64,000 bases of DNA from Sphingomonas aerolata (lineage in GTDB: Bacteria > Pseudomonadota > Alphaproteobacteria > Sphingomonadales > Sphingomonadaceae): positions 248,001-312,000 of the forward strand of contig NZ_PZZN01000001.1 of NCBI RefSeq assembly GCF_003046295.1, given 5' to 3'. Position 1 is the stretch's first letter, and the number at the start of each line of letters is the position of its first letter. The position numbers and the translations under genes are program-made. Below are positions 35,747-44,120 of this stretch, piece after piece. Below the pieces are notes generated by a model. The model was not told the DNA's origin. It did no database searches and saw only the letters and a program-made list of their open reading frames with translations.

Positions 35747-37117
35747 GTGACGGCGTCCCGACCCTGGCCGCGCAGTCTGGCAGGGCAGATGGCGCTGCTG
35801 ATCGCACTCGCCCTGTTCGTCGCGCAGGCGATCAATTTCGGGCTCATCCTTCGCGACCGGACCGAATTTCGTCTCGCCCAGGCGACGCGACCGGTGGCGA
35901 CGCGGATTGCCGACGCGCTCGAGCGCGAGGCGCATGCCGGGCGACCGCTGACCGCCGACCGCGGCCGGGTCCGTCGCCTCACCGCCAATCCGCTCGCCCC
36001 CTTCGCCTATCAACGGCATCCTGAGGTCGCGGCGGAACTCCGTCGCCAGCTTGCCGACCAAGGGCTGACGGTGGGCCGGATCGATACCGGTCTGCGCCCG
36101 GTTTCCGACGACGATGCAGAGCCCCGGCGGCGGAAGGGTCTTCGCAACACCAACCGGCAGGGTGATCGACAGGGCGACCGGCAGGGCGGAACGCTGGTGA
36201 TCGCGGTCGAACAGCCGGGCCGCGGGTGGCTGGCGATCACCGCGCCGTGGCCGCAGCCGGGCTGGCGGCTGCTGTTCGCGCTGTTGAGCCAGACCGCGAT
36301 CCTGTACGTCATCGTGCTGCTGCCGGTGCTGTGGATCGTCCGGCGGATGTCGCGCCCGTTGCGCGATCTGCGCGCCGCGGCGGAGGCGTTCCGGCCGGGC
36401 GAGCCGGGCATCGCGCTGTCGGTTCGCGGCCCCGACGACGTCGCCGCGCTGGTCGCCGCGTTCAACGCGCTGCGGCTGCGCGTCACCGCGATGCTCGACG
36501 AGAAGGATCGGATGCTCGGTGCGATCGGCCATGACCTGCGCACGCCGCTGGCAGCACTGCGTGTCCGTATCGAATCGGTCGAGGACGACACCGATCGCAC
36601 GCGGATGGCGGACACGATCGCCGAGATGAACCGCACGCTCGACGACATCCTGTCGCTCGCCCGGCTCGGCCGTCCGAGCGAGCCGCCGACCGATGTCGAT
36701 CTGGCGGCGCTGGTCGACGCGGTGGTCGAGGATTTCCGCGATATCGGTAACAACGTGACCTTCGTCGAGGCGGGCCGACTGCGGATGCACCTGCGCCCGT
36801 CGCTGATCCGGCGTGCGGTGCGCAACCTGATCGAGAATGCGGTCAAATATGGTGTTTCGGCAGAGGTCCGCGTCGAGGCCGACGCGCGCCGCGTCGCGAT
36901 CGTCGTCGCCGATCAGGGACCCGGGATCCCCGAGGATCGCATGGGCGACGTGTTCGACGCGTTCACCCGGCTGGAAACGTCGCGCAATCGCGAGACCGGG
37001 GGCATCGGATTGGGCCTTGCGCTCGCCCGCGCCATCATCCGCGAGGCCGGCGGCGAGATCCGCCTCGTCAACCGCACGGGCGGCGGCCTGAACGCGATCA
37101 TCGAACTCCCGCGCTGA
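35747..37117 (+). CDS. Sensor histidine kinase
   Basis: A 456-residue membrane kinase. TM1 is about 12-33, a periplasmic sensor spans about 34-172, and TM2 about 174-200; a HAMP domain is followed by the HisKA box AIGHDLRTPLAALRVRIES (phospho-His). The ATPase domain carries N box LIENAVKYGVS, D box ADQGPGIPED, and TGGIGLGLALARAIIREAGG. The periplasmic part has an unusual Arg/Gln/Gly repeat (RQGDRQGDRQGG, about 137-148). The start is GTG 35747. With the preceding regulator it makes a complete two-component system. Confidence 0.93.
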   Translation: MTASRPWPRSLAGQMALLIALALFVAQAINFGLILRDRTEFRLAQATRPVATRIADALEREAHAGRPLTADRGRVRRLTANPLAPFAYQRHPEVAAELRRQLADQGLTVGRIDTGLRPVSDDDAEPRRRKGLRNTNRQGDRQGDRQGGTLVIAVEQPGRGWLAITAPWPQPGWRLLFALLSQTAILYVIVLLPVLWIVRRMSRPLRDLRAAAEAFRPGEPGIALSVRGPDDVAALVAAFNALRLRVTAMLDEKDRMLGAIGHDLRTPLAALRVRIESVEDDTDRTRMADTIAEMNRTLDDILSLARLGRPSEPPTDVDLAALVDAVVEDFRDIGNNVTFVEAGRLRMHLRPSLIRRAVRNLIENAVKYGVSAEVRVEADARRVAIVVADQGPGIPEDRMGDVFDAFTRLETSRNRETGGIGLGLALARAIIREAGGEIRLVNRTGGGLNAIIELPR

Positions 37118-37125
37118 CCGGTCTT

Positions 37126-37148
37126 CCCCCTCCCCGCCGGAGAGGGGG
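37126..37148. terminator. Hairpin between convergent histidine kinase and MHS permease genes
   Basis: CCCCCTC (37126-37132) and GAGGGGG (37142-37148) form a 7-bp stem in the 42-bp gap between two convergent stops. It is related to the cctctcccc repeat family and is a likely bidirectional end point. Confidence 0.45.
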
Positions 37149-37159
37149 ACAATGCTCGC

Positions 37160-38449
37160 CTAGTCCTCGACGATCTGGCTGTTCGTCCGCGTATCCTTCA
37201 TCCGCAGATACACGATCAGCGACACCGCAATCATCCCGGTCACATACCAGTAGAAGCCGCGCTCGAACCCGGAATCCTTGAACTTGAGCGCGACATATTC
37301 GGCGGTCCCGCCGAACAGCGTGTTGGCGAGCGCGTAGGGCAACGCGACGCCCAGCGCCCGGATATGCGCGGGGAACAGCTCGGCCTTCACGACCGCGTTG
37401 ATCGAGGTGTAGCCCGTCACGATCAGCAGCGCCGCCATCACGAGCAACCCTGCATAGACCGGGTTGGTCGCCGTCTCGAGCGCGGTGAAGATCGGATAGG
37501 TGAACAGCACGCCTGCAATGCCGAACGCGATCATCAGCGGCTTGCGGCCGACCCGATCCGACAGCCCGCCCGCGATCGGCTGCAGCAGCATGAACACGAA
37601 CAGCGTCGCGGCATTGATCTGGCTCGCCACTTCGCGGCTGAAACCGCTCGTGTTCACCAGGAACTTCTGCATGTAGATCGAGTAGGCATAGAAGGCGAGC
37701 GTACCGCCTGCGGTCAGCAGCATCACCGTCATCGTCTCGCGCGGATGCTTGGTGATCAGCTGGAGGAAGCCCGACTTGGGCTTGCCGTCGCCCGCCTCGG
37801 ACTTGGCATTCTCGAAGCTCTGCGTCTCGGCCAGCCCGCGACGGATGTAGAACACGACCACGGCCAGGACCGCACCGATCGCGAACGGAATGCGCCAGCC
37901 CCAGGAGTCGAGTGCCGCCTCGCTCATCGTCGACTGCAGCACCAACAGCACGCAGATCGCGAGCAGCTGTCCCGAGATCAGCGTGACATACTGGAACGAC
38001 GAGAAGAACCCGCGGCGATCCTTGCCTGCCATCTCGGTCAGATATGTCGCCGACGCGCCATATTCACCGCCGACCGAAAGCCCCTGCATCAGGCGTGCGA
38101 TCACCAGCATGATCGGCGCGAACACGCCAATCGTTTCGTATCCCGGCGTACATGCGATGATCAGCGACCCCGCGCACATCAGCGTGACCGCGACCGTCAG
38201 CCCCGCCTTGCGGCCGTGGCGATCCGAATAGACCCCCATGATCCACGCGCCGATCGGCCGCATCAGGAAGCCGACGGCAAAGATCGCCGCCGCGCTCAGC
38301 AGCTGCGCGGTGCGATCCGTCGACGGGAAGAAATGCGGTGCGAAGTAGAGCGTGAAGGCGGAATAGACGTACCAGTCGAACCATTCGACGAGATTGCCGG
38401 TCGATCCGCCGATGATCGCTTTCAGGCGCGTTTTCTGATCGGGGGCCAT
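37160..38449 (-). CDS. MFS permease of the metabolite:H+ symporter (MHS) family, KgtP-like
   Basis: A 429-residue protein with 12 membrane helices. GGSTGNLVEWFDWYVYSAFT (TM1), GVYSDRHGRKAGL (motif A) and RLMQGLSVGGEYGASATYLT are the signatures of the MHS group (alpha-ketoglutarate, citrate, proline/betaine). FERGFYWYVTGMIAVSLIVY is near the C-terminus. The transported dicarboxylate or other organic acid is not determined. Its ATG shares one base with the stop of the M3 peptidase gene (TAATG), so the peptidase and permease are translationally coupled, which could hint at oligopeptide or amino-acid use. Confidence 0.92.
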   Translation of the reverse strand: MAPDQKTRLKAIIGGSTGNLVEWFDWYVYSAFTLYFAPHFFPSTDRTAQLLSAAAIFAVGFLMRPIGAWIMGVYSDRHGRKAGLTVAVTLMCAGSLIIACTPGYETIGVFAPIMLVIARLMQGLSVGGEYGASATYLTEMAGKDRRGFFSSFQYVTLISGQLLAICVLLVLQSTMSEAALDSWGWRIPFAIGAVLAVVVFYIRRGLAETQSFENAKSEAGDGKPKSGFLQLITKHPRETMTVMLLTAGGTLAFYAYSIYMQKFLVNTSGFSREVASQINAATLFVFMLLQPIAGGLSDRVGRKPLMIAFGIAGVLFTYPIFTALETATNPVYAGLLVMAALLIVTGYTSINAVVKAELFPAHIRALGVALPYALANTLFGGTAEYVALKFKDSGFERGFYWYVTGMIAVSLIVYLRMKDTRTNSQIVED

Positions 38450-40575
38450 TATTTCGCGTCCTGTGCGGCTTGGGTTGGGGCAAAGCCGCGCTTCTTGAGC
38501 AACGCGTTCACATCCGGGTCGCGACCGCGAAAGGCGCGATACGCCTCGGCACGATCGGTCTCGTTACCCGTCGACAGCAGGAGCCTTGCGAACTTGTCCG
38601 CGGTCGGCTTGTCCCAGGGGCTGCCCGCCTCCTCGAACGCGGCGAACGTGTCCGCGTCCATCGTCTCGGACCAGAGATAGCTGTAATAGCCCGCCGAATA
38701 GCTGTCGGACGAGAACAGATGCTGGAACTGCGGCACGCGGTGCCGCATCACCAGCTGCTTGGGCATGCCGATCTCGGCGAGGGTCGCCGCCTCGAACTTG
38801 TCCGGGTCGATCACGCCATTGGCCACGGTGTGGATCTTCATGTCGACGATCGCCGACGACAGATATTCCGCGGTGGCAAAGCCCTGGTTGAACGTCCGTG
38901 ACTTCTCGATCTTGTCGAGCAGGTCCTGCGGCATCGCCGCCTTGGTCTGGTAATGCCGCGCATATTTGTCGAGCACGTCGCGAGTGAGCAGCCAATGCTC
39001 GTTCACCTGGCTGGGATATTCGACGAAGTCGCGCGGCGTCCCTGCAAGGCCCGGATACTGGACGTTCTGCAGCATCGCATGGATCGCATGGCCGAATTCG
39101 TGGAACAGCGTCTGCGCATCGTCAAGGCTGATCAGGATCGGCTCGCCAGGTGCGCCCTTGGCGAAATTGTTGTTGTTCGACGACAGCACCAGCTGCGCCG
39201 GGGCCAGCCCGCGCTGCCCGCGATAGGTGTTCGCCCAGGCGCCCGAGCGCTTGCCCGTCCGCGCGAAATCGTCGCGGTAGAACAGCCCGACATCCTTGCC
39301 GGCCTTGTCCGTCACGCTCCACACGCGCATGTTCGGCTCGAACACCGGCACCGTGCCGGTGATCTCCTTGAAGTTCAGCCCGTACAGCCGGTTAGCGGCG
39401 TAGAGCGATCCCTGGATGATGTTGCCGAGCTCGAAATACGGCTTGAGCTGCGCCTGGTCGAGATCGTACCGGCTTTTGCGCACCTTCTCCTGGTAGAAGC
39501 GATAATCCCAGGGTTCGATCGTCAGCGACGCGCCGGCGATCTTCTGCATGTCGGCGACCTCTTCGGCGACGCGCCCCTTGGCGGCGGGCCAGACGCGCAT
39601 CATGAGGTCCATCGCCGCGGCGGGCGTCTTGGCCATCGTGTCCTGCATCCGCCAGTCGGCATGCGTCTTGAAACCGAGCAGATGCGCGCGGTCGGCACGC
39701 AGCTTGACGATCTGCGCGATCGTCGCGTTCGTGTCGTTGGCATCGCCGTTACCGCCGCGATTGACGAACGCGCGCCACACCTTCTCCCGCAGGGCGCGGT
39801 CGGTCGCGTAGGTCAGCACCGGATCGACCGCGCTGCGCGTGTTGACGATCGCGAAGCCCGGCAGCTTGCGCTCGGCCGCCGCGGCCTTGGCGACCGCCTT
39901 CACGCTGTCGGGAAGCCCGGCCAGCTGCGCCTCGTCGGTGACCGAGATCGCCTTGCTCTCGTCGGCGAGCAACTTCTCGCCAAAGGTCGAGAACTGCGTC
40001 GCGAGCTGCTGGTTATACTGAGAAAGCTGCGCCTTCTGCGCATCGTTCAGTTTCGCGCCCTGGCGCACATAGCTGTCATAGATCCGCGTCACGAGCCGGA
40101 TCTGCTGCGCGTCCAGCCCGCTCGAATTGCGCGCGTCGTAGACCGCCTGGATCCGCGCAAACAACGGCTTGTCGAACGTGATCGCATCCGACGCGGCGGA
40201 GAATTTTGGCGACCATTCGCGGTCGAGCTTCTGATAGGCGGGCGTGTTCATGTTGCCCGTCATCACGCCGAACAGCGTCATCACCTGCCCGTAGCGCTTG
40301 CCCGCAAGCTGGATCGGCACGATCGTGTTCGCGAAGGTCGGCTTGGCCGGGTTGTCGGCGATCTTGCGATATTCGGCGGTGCGCTCCGCCAGCGTCGTCT
40401 GGAACGCCTGCGGGAACAGTTCGGGGCGGACCTTGTCCCAGGGCGGTACCCCGCCGGCGGGGCCGGTCCAGTCGGCAAGCAGCGGATTGGCGGAGGGCGC
40501 GACCGCGGTCTGCGCCATGGTAGATGCTGACGCCATCAATGCGGCTGCACTGATTGCGAGGGGTAGAAAATGCAC
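38449..40575 (-). CDS. dcp: M3 family metallopeptidase (dipeptidyl carboxypeptidase, Dcp-like)
   Basis: A 708-residue zinc peptidase removing C-terminal dipeptides. The zinc site is FHEFGHAIHAMLQ (HExxH) with the downstream Glu in the typical M3 segment (YLWSETMDADTF). The N-terminus (MHFLPLAISAAALMASASTM, then AQTAV) is a Sec signal peptide, so the enzyme is probably periplasmic. Start is GTG 40575-40573, six bases after GGGAG. The gene ends on the start of the MHS permease gene. Confidence 0.93.
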   Translation of the reverse strand: MHFLPLAISAAALMASASTMAQTAVAPSANPLLADWTGPAGGVPPWDKVRPELFPQAFQTTLAERTAEYRKIADNPAKPTFANTIVPIQLAGKRYGQVMTLFGVMTGNMNTPAYQKLDREWSPKFSAASDAITFDKPLFARIQAVYDARNSSGLDAQQIRLVTRIYDSYVRQGAKLNDAQKAQLSQYNQQLATQFSTFGEKLLADESKAISVTDEAQLAGLPDSVKAVAKAAAAERKLPGFAIVNTRSAVDPVLTYATDRALREKVWRAFVNRGGNGDANDTNATIAQIVKLRADRAHLLGFKTHADWRMQDTMAKTPAAAMDLMMRVWPAAKGRVAEEVADMQKIAGASLTIEPWDYRFYQEKVRKSRYDLDQAQLKPYFELGNIIQGSLYAANRLYGLNFKEITGTVPVFEPNMRVWSVTDKAGKDVGLFYRDDFARTGKRSGAWANTYRGQRGLAPAQLVLSSNNNNFAKGAPGEPILISLDDAQTLFHEFGHAIHAMLQNVQYPGLAGTPRDFVEYPSQVNEHWLLTRDVLDKYARHYQTKAAMPQDLLDKIEKSRTFNQGFATAEYLSSAIVDMKIHTVANGVIDPDKFEAATLAEIGMPKQLVMRHRVPQFQHLFSSDSYSAGYYSYLWSETMDADTFAAFEEAGSPWDKPTADKFARLLLSTGNETDRAEAYRAFRGRDPDVNALLKKRGFAPTQAAQDAK

Positions 40576-40713
40576 ATGGTTCTCCCGGACGATGTTGACG
40601 CCACCATAGAGACAATGTGCAGATGCGGAACCCCGCGTGCCGCGGCGCCCCCCCCCGACCCGCGCCGGCAGGCCGTGTCCAGGGCGCCAAAGGACCGGTC
40701 AGGCTGCCCGGGA

Positions 40714-40932
40714 CTAGACGTCGTCAGACGCCTCTGAATGCCCATCCATAGCGTTTGAAGGCGGGGACTGCTGTTCAGCCAGACGTGCCGCCTCGATCAG
40801 CCGGCGGCCCGTTTCGGCCGCCGCCGCGGGCGTCATCGCGATTGCCAGGCCATTGGGTCCATCAAGCGTCACCTGCCCCTGCTCGGCCGCCGCTACGCCC
40901 GGCTCGTCCTCCGGCTTCAACCTGTCGTTCAT
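40714..40932 (-). CDS. Small conserved protein coupled to the Crp/Fnr gene
   Basis: A 72-residue acidic protein (MNDRLKPEDEPGVAAAEQGQ...) with LDGPNGLAIAMTPAAAAETG, which looks like a strand-turn-helix. It has no signal peptide or membrane helix. ATG 40932 overlaps the stop of the Crp/Fnr regulator (ATGA). I do not recognise a family; it may be an accessory of the regulator. Confidence 0.65.
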   Translation of the reverse strand: MNDRLKPEDEPGVAAAEQGQVTLDGPNGLAIAMTPAAAAETGRRLIEAARLAEQQSPPSNAMDGHSEASDDV

Positions 40933-41663
40933 GCAAAGGCTCCGGCGGGGGTGGCGCTCGTCCCGTAAAGATAGTCGGGATTAAATTCCCCAACACTCGC
41001 CAGCCCGGCTGGATCCATGATCTCGACGGTATTTGCCCGGAATGTCACCAGCTTGCGCTCTCGCAGCAAGCGCAGCACGCGATTGACGTGGACGCCGGTG
41101 ATGCCGCAGGCCTCCGCCAGATCGGGCTGGGTCATCGGCAGCGTGTAGCAGCCGTCCTTCGCCAAGCCGACCATCGCCAATCGTGCGTAGATCTCGCAGA
41201 ACAGATGCGCCACGCGGCCCTCGGCGCCGAGCCGCCCCATCCGGAAAATCCATTCGCGGTGCATCGCCGCATCGAGCAGCGTGCTGAACCAGAGCCGCTG
41301 CGTCAGATGCGGATGCCGTTCCGTAATCGTCTTCAGCGTCGCATGATCGAACGTCGCGACCTTTACCGGCCCCAATGTGGCGACGTCATGATCCAGCCGC
41401 TTCATCGGGAAGGCGTGAAGATCGACAAAATCCCCCGGGATATGGACGGCGACGAGCTGCCGCAGACCATCCCGATCATCCATGTAACGGCAGATGAACC
41501 CTTCGAGCAGCAGCGTGCTCGTCTGGACGGGCTGGCCGGCACGCACGAGGCGATGGCGCGGCGGCAGCGACCTTACCTCGGCGACGCTGTCCTCCAGGAT
41601 CTGCTTTTCCTGTGCGCTCAGGTCCTCGCGGCCTCGGCCCAGCAAGAATTTTTCCGTCAGCAT
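40929..41663 (-). CDS. Crp/Fnr family transcriptional regulator
   Basis: A 244-residue regulator: a cyclic-nucleotide-binding-like beta-roll (RLVRAGQPVQTSTLLLEGFI, QLVAVHIPGDFVDLHAFPMK), a long dimerisation helix, and a winged helix-turn-helix about 165-225 (MTQPDLAEACGITGVHVNRV, LRLLRERKLVTF). The N-terminus lacks the Cys cluster of oxygen-sensing FNR, and no complete cAMP-binding signature is apparent, so its signal is unknown. Start is ATG 41663-41661; the frame begins 18 residues earlier. It diverges from the GntA-like/DUF1989 genes across 122 bp and probably controls them. Confidence 0.9.
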   Translation of the reverse strand: MLTEKFLLGRGREDLSAQEKQILEDSVAEVRSLPPRHRLVRAGQPVQTSTLLLEGFICRYMDDRDGLRQLVAVHIPGDFVDLHAFPMKRLDHDVATLGPVKVATFDHATLKTITERHPHLTQRLWFSTLLDAAMHREWIFRMGRLGAEGRVAHLFCEIYARLAMVGLAKDGCYTLPMTQPDLAEACGITGVHVNRVLRLLRERKLVTFRANTVEIMDPAGLASVGEFNPDYLYGTSATPAGAFA

Positions 41664-41718
41664 GCCTGTTTCCCCACCGCAATACCGCGCACGTGACGCG
41701 CTCATCAGCGGATTCATA

Positions 41719-41736
41719 TTGATCGAGATGAGTCAA
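41719..41736. promoter_or_regulatory. Candidate Crp/Fnr-type inverted repeat in the divergent region
   Basis: TTGA (41719-41722) and TCAA (41733-41736) are inverted half-sites like those bound by FNR-type proteins, but the spacer is 10 bases rather than 6. It is the only TTGA/TCAA pair seen between the two divergent starts. Confidence 0.3.
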
Positions 41737-41785
41737 TCGCGTCGAAGGCGAAACAAAGCCGCCGGCCATCTGTTCCTCGTCGACC

Positions 41786-42484
41786 ATGTATCAGCCGCAA
41801 TCCCAAAATGACCATCCGCTCGCACGCGCGTTCATCGCGACGATCAAGGACACTGCCTTTCCGTGTGTCGGCGCCAAGTCGGCGCTGGCGAAGGGGCAGA
41901 TGGACATCATCGTCGCGCGCGACCTTCGATCGGCATGGGACGACCTGCGCATCCTGCCGATGCTGGGCGACACGGTCCGCAAATATCACCAGGATCGCGC
42001 GATCTTCCGGACGCTAGTGGTCCTGTTCGAAGGTCCGGCCGACAGTTCCACGCACCTGAGCGAAGAGGAATTCGAAGCGCACCTCTGGGCTCGGGCCCAG
42101 TCGCTGAGCGACAAGGACGCGTGGCTTGGCCATCGTCCAGATCCCTCGGTCAGCGCCGATCCCGACGATCCGCATTTTTCGCTGAGCTTTTCCGGCGAAG
42201 CGTTTTTTGTTGTCGGCCTGCACCCCCAGGCAAGCCGTCCGGCGCGTCGTTTCGAGGCACCGGCGATGGTGTTCAACCTCCACGACCAGTTCGAGGTGCT
42301 GCGGACGCAACAGCGCTATGACAAGTTGCGCACGTCGATCCTGGCGCGCGATCTCGAGTTGGCGGGGTCGATGAACCCGATGCTTGCGCGCCACGGCGAA
42401 TCGAGCGAGGCACGCCAATATAGCGGGCGGGTCGTCGATGATTCCTGGAAATGCCCGTTCAAGCGGAGCAGTGCACATGGTTGA
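41786..42484 (+). CDS. YqcI/YcgG family protein, GntA-like heme-dependent N-hydroxylase
   Basis: A 232-residue member of the YqcI/YcgG family. Visible family features are FPCVGAKSALAKGQM near residues 25-39, RTLVVLFEGP near 75-84, FWARAQ-like LWARAQSLSDKDAW, DPHFSLSFSGEAFFVVGLHP and PAMVFNLHDQFEVLR, with a final CPF (WKCPF). The best-studied member, GntA, uses heme and O2 to N-hydroxylate the guanidino compound L-enduracididine; most members are uncharacterised. The gene is followed, with an 8-base overlap, by a DUF1989 gene, and diverges from a Crp/Fnr regulator. The substrate is unknown. Confidence 0.82.
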   Translation: MYQPQSQNDHPLARAFIATIKDTAFPCVGAKSALAKGQMDIIVARDLRSAWDDLRILPMLGDTVRKYHQDRAIFRTLVVLFEGPADSSTHLSEEEFEAHLWARAQSLSDKDAWLGHRPDPSVSADPDDPHFSLSFSGEAFFVVGLHPQASRPARRFEAPAMVFNLHDQFEVLRTQQRYDKLRTSILARDLELAGSMNPMLARHGESSEARQYSGRVVDDSWKCPFKRSSAHG

Positions 42485-43058
42485 AACGATCAGCCCCCGG
42501 TCGGGGACAGCCTTCACGCTCGATCGCGGCCAGACGCTGACCGTGATCGATCCCGAGGGCCGGCAGGTCGCCGATCTTCTGGCTTATAGCCGCGCCGACA
42601 CGCGCGAGGTGATTTCGTCGGGGCGGACGCTGGACTATGCCAGCCGGCTCTATCTCACCACGGGCGACCGGCTCTATTCGAACCGCAGCACCGTGATGCT
42701 CGACATCATCGCCGATGATGTCGGCCGGCATGATTTCCTGCTGACGCCGTGTTCGAAGGAAACCTTCGCGATCATCTACGGCGACGCCGATCCGCACCGG
42801 GGCTGCTTCGGCAATCTCGTGGCGGCGCTCGCGCCTTATGGTATCGAGCCGGATGCGATCCCGGTCGCGTTCAACTGCTTCATGAACGTGCCGATCGATG
42901 GCTCGACCGGGGCGTTCACGGTCGAACCACCGCTCAGCCGCGCCGGCGACACCGTCACGTTCCGCGCGGAGATGGACCTGATCATCGGCCTGACCGCCTG
43001 CTCCGCGCTCCAGTCCAATGGCGGCGCGTTCAAACCGATCCAGTACCGGATCGACTGA
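42477..43058 (+). CDS. DUF1989 (urea-carboxylase-associated/CgdAB-like) protein
   Basis: A 193-residue protein with DUF1989 blocks: LTVIDPEGRQVADLLAYSRA, DFLLTPCSKETF, HRGCFGNLVAALAPYG, VAFNCFMNVPIDGSTGAFTV and DLIIGLTACSALQSNGGAFK. Cysteines in these blocks are likely metal ligands. The family includes the two subunits of carboxyguanidine deiminase (CgdA, CgdB) in guanidine degradation. A single copy coupled to a GntA-like hydroxylase points to a small guanidino, urea-like or amine compound, but no carboxylase or allophanate hydrolase is nearby. ATG 42477 lies inside the end of the hydroxylase gene. Confidence 0.85.
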   Translation: MVETISPRSGTAFTLDRGQTLTVIDPEGRQVADLLAYSRADTREVISSGRTLDYASRLYLTTGDRLYSNRSTVMLDIIADDVGRHDFLLTPCSKETFAIIYGDADPHRGCFGNLVAALAPYGIEPDAIPVAFNCFMNVPIDGSTGAFTVEPPLSRAGDTVTFRAEMDLIIGLTACSALQSNGGAFKPIQYRID

Positions 43059-43097
43059 CGCCGTCTGCCCTTTGGCGCCGAAACGCCGGAGGTGCGC

Positions 43098-43508
43098 TCA
43101 CAACAAGGCGTCGAGCAGTCCGATCAACGGCCGGTCGGCAGGTGGCATCGGCAGGTCGTGCATGTCCGCCGGGCGGACCCAGCGTAACGCGGATGCTTCG
43201 AGCGCGCGCGGCACGCCGGTCCATTTGCGGGTGATGTACAGCAGCAGGAGCAGATGCCGGTCGTCGAGCGGCGCACTGGCAAACGCGGCGGGGGCAAGGC
43301 AGGCCTGCGGCACGGTGATCGCCAGTTCCTCCTCGAGCTCGCGGATAAGGGCGGCTTCGGGCGTTTCGCCCGGCTCGACCTTGCCGCCCGGAAACTCCCA
43401 CAGCCCGGCCAGCGAGCGGCCCTCGGGGCGCTGCTGCAGCAGGACGCGGCCATCCGCATCGACCAGCGCCGCGGCGACGACCGGCAATAAGTAAGCGGCT
43501 TTGGTCAT
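43098..43508 (-). CDS. mutT: MutT-like 8-oxo-dGTP diphosphatase (Nudix hydrolase)
   Basis: A 136-residue Nudix enzyme. The Nudix box is complete: GGKVEPGETPEAALIRELEE then EL, with R37/E-rich helix and metal-binding EExxEE pattern. RVLLQQRPEGRSLAGLWEFP before it is the typical MutT substrate region. It sanitises the nucleotide pool by hydrolysing 8-oxo-dGTP. Start is ATG 43508-43506. It diverges from the Flp pilin genes. Confidence 0.9.
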   Translation of the reverse strand: MTKAAYLLPVVAAALVDADGRVLLQQRPEGRSLAGLWEFPGGKVEPGETPEAALIRELEEELAITVPQACLAPAAFASAPLDDRHLLLLLYITRKWTGVPRALEASALRWVRPADMHDLPMPPADRPLIGLLDALL

Positions 43509-43539
43509 TCGTTAATCTCCGCGCTGTATAGGGCACGCC

Positions 43540-43755
43540 ATGAGGCCGAAGCTGATCGTCGTAAAGACCATGCGTCGCAAGATCCGCGCCGCTGCGGCCG
43601 CGCTCATCACCGACCGCCGCGGCGCTACCGCAGTCGAATACGGCCTTATTCTTGCGCTCGTTGTTCTCGGCATGATCGCCGGACTCGTCTATCTTGCTGA
43701 TGGCACCACGGCGCTCTGGGGCATGCTGCACAACCGAGTGGCTAACGCGCGCTAA
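43540..43755 (+). CDS. Flp family type IVb pilin, first copy
   Basis: A 71-residue prepilin with a basic 28-residue leader and the Flp processing site RRG/ATAVEYGLILALVVLG, carrying the Glu5-Tyr6 pair after cleavage. One hydrophobic helix follows. Flp pilins form the thin Tad pilus used for attachment. The rest of the tad/cpa locus is not in this window. It lies 120 bp before a second Flp gene. Confidence 0.88.
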   Translation: MRPKLIVVKTMRRKIRAAAAALITDRRGATAVEYGLILALVVLGMIAGLVYLADGTTALWGMLHNRVANAR

Positions 43756-43875
43756 CCATAGCAAAAATCCGCCCGTTTAAGCTTTTCTCAATGGGTCACG
43801 TCTAGTCACGGAATTGCTGATCCGGTGTAGCCCCGGGCGGCCGGGTGACTGATGCTTTTAACGATGGAGACCGGA

Positions 43876-44046
43876 ATGCAGACGCTTCGGAAGATTTTCA
43901 AGAACACCAAGGGCGCAACCGCAATCGAGTACGGCCTGATCGCCGCGCTGATCGCCGTCGCAGCCATCGCCGCGATGCAGGGCCTGGGTGGCAGCCTGAA
44001 CAAGACGTTCAACAACGTCTCGACCAAGCTCAACACGTCGGGCTGA
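43876..44046 (+). CDS. Flp family type IVb pilin, second copy
   Basis: A 56-residue prepilin, MQTLRKIFKNTKG/ATAIEYGLIAALIAVAA, with the same processing site and Glu5-Tyr6 pair but a shorter leader than the first copy. The tail is LNKTFNNVSTKLNTSG. The start is placed at ATG 43876 after GGAGACCGGA; eight more codons lie in frame upstream. This copy looks like the major pilin; the longer-leader copy at 43540 may be a minor one. Confidence 0.9.
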   Translation: MQTLRKIFKNTKGATAIEYGLIAALIAVAAIAAMQGLGGSLNKTFNNVSTKLNTSG

Positions 44047-44078
44047 TCCAGTCGATCCTCGGATCGAACTGGCGCATC

Positions 44079-44110
44079 GGGCGGCGGACCTCCGGGTTCG
44101 CCGCCCTTTT
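44079..44110 (+). terminator. Intrinsic terminator of the Flp pilin gene
   Basis: GGGCGGCG (44079-44086) pairs perfectly with CGCCGCCC (44099-44106), followed by TTTT (44107-44110). It lies 33 bases after the pilin stop and just before the convergent accA end. This is the clearest rho-independent terminator in the window. Confidence 0.8.
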
Positions 44111-44120
44111 GCTATGGGGG

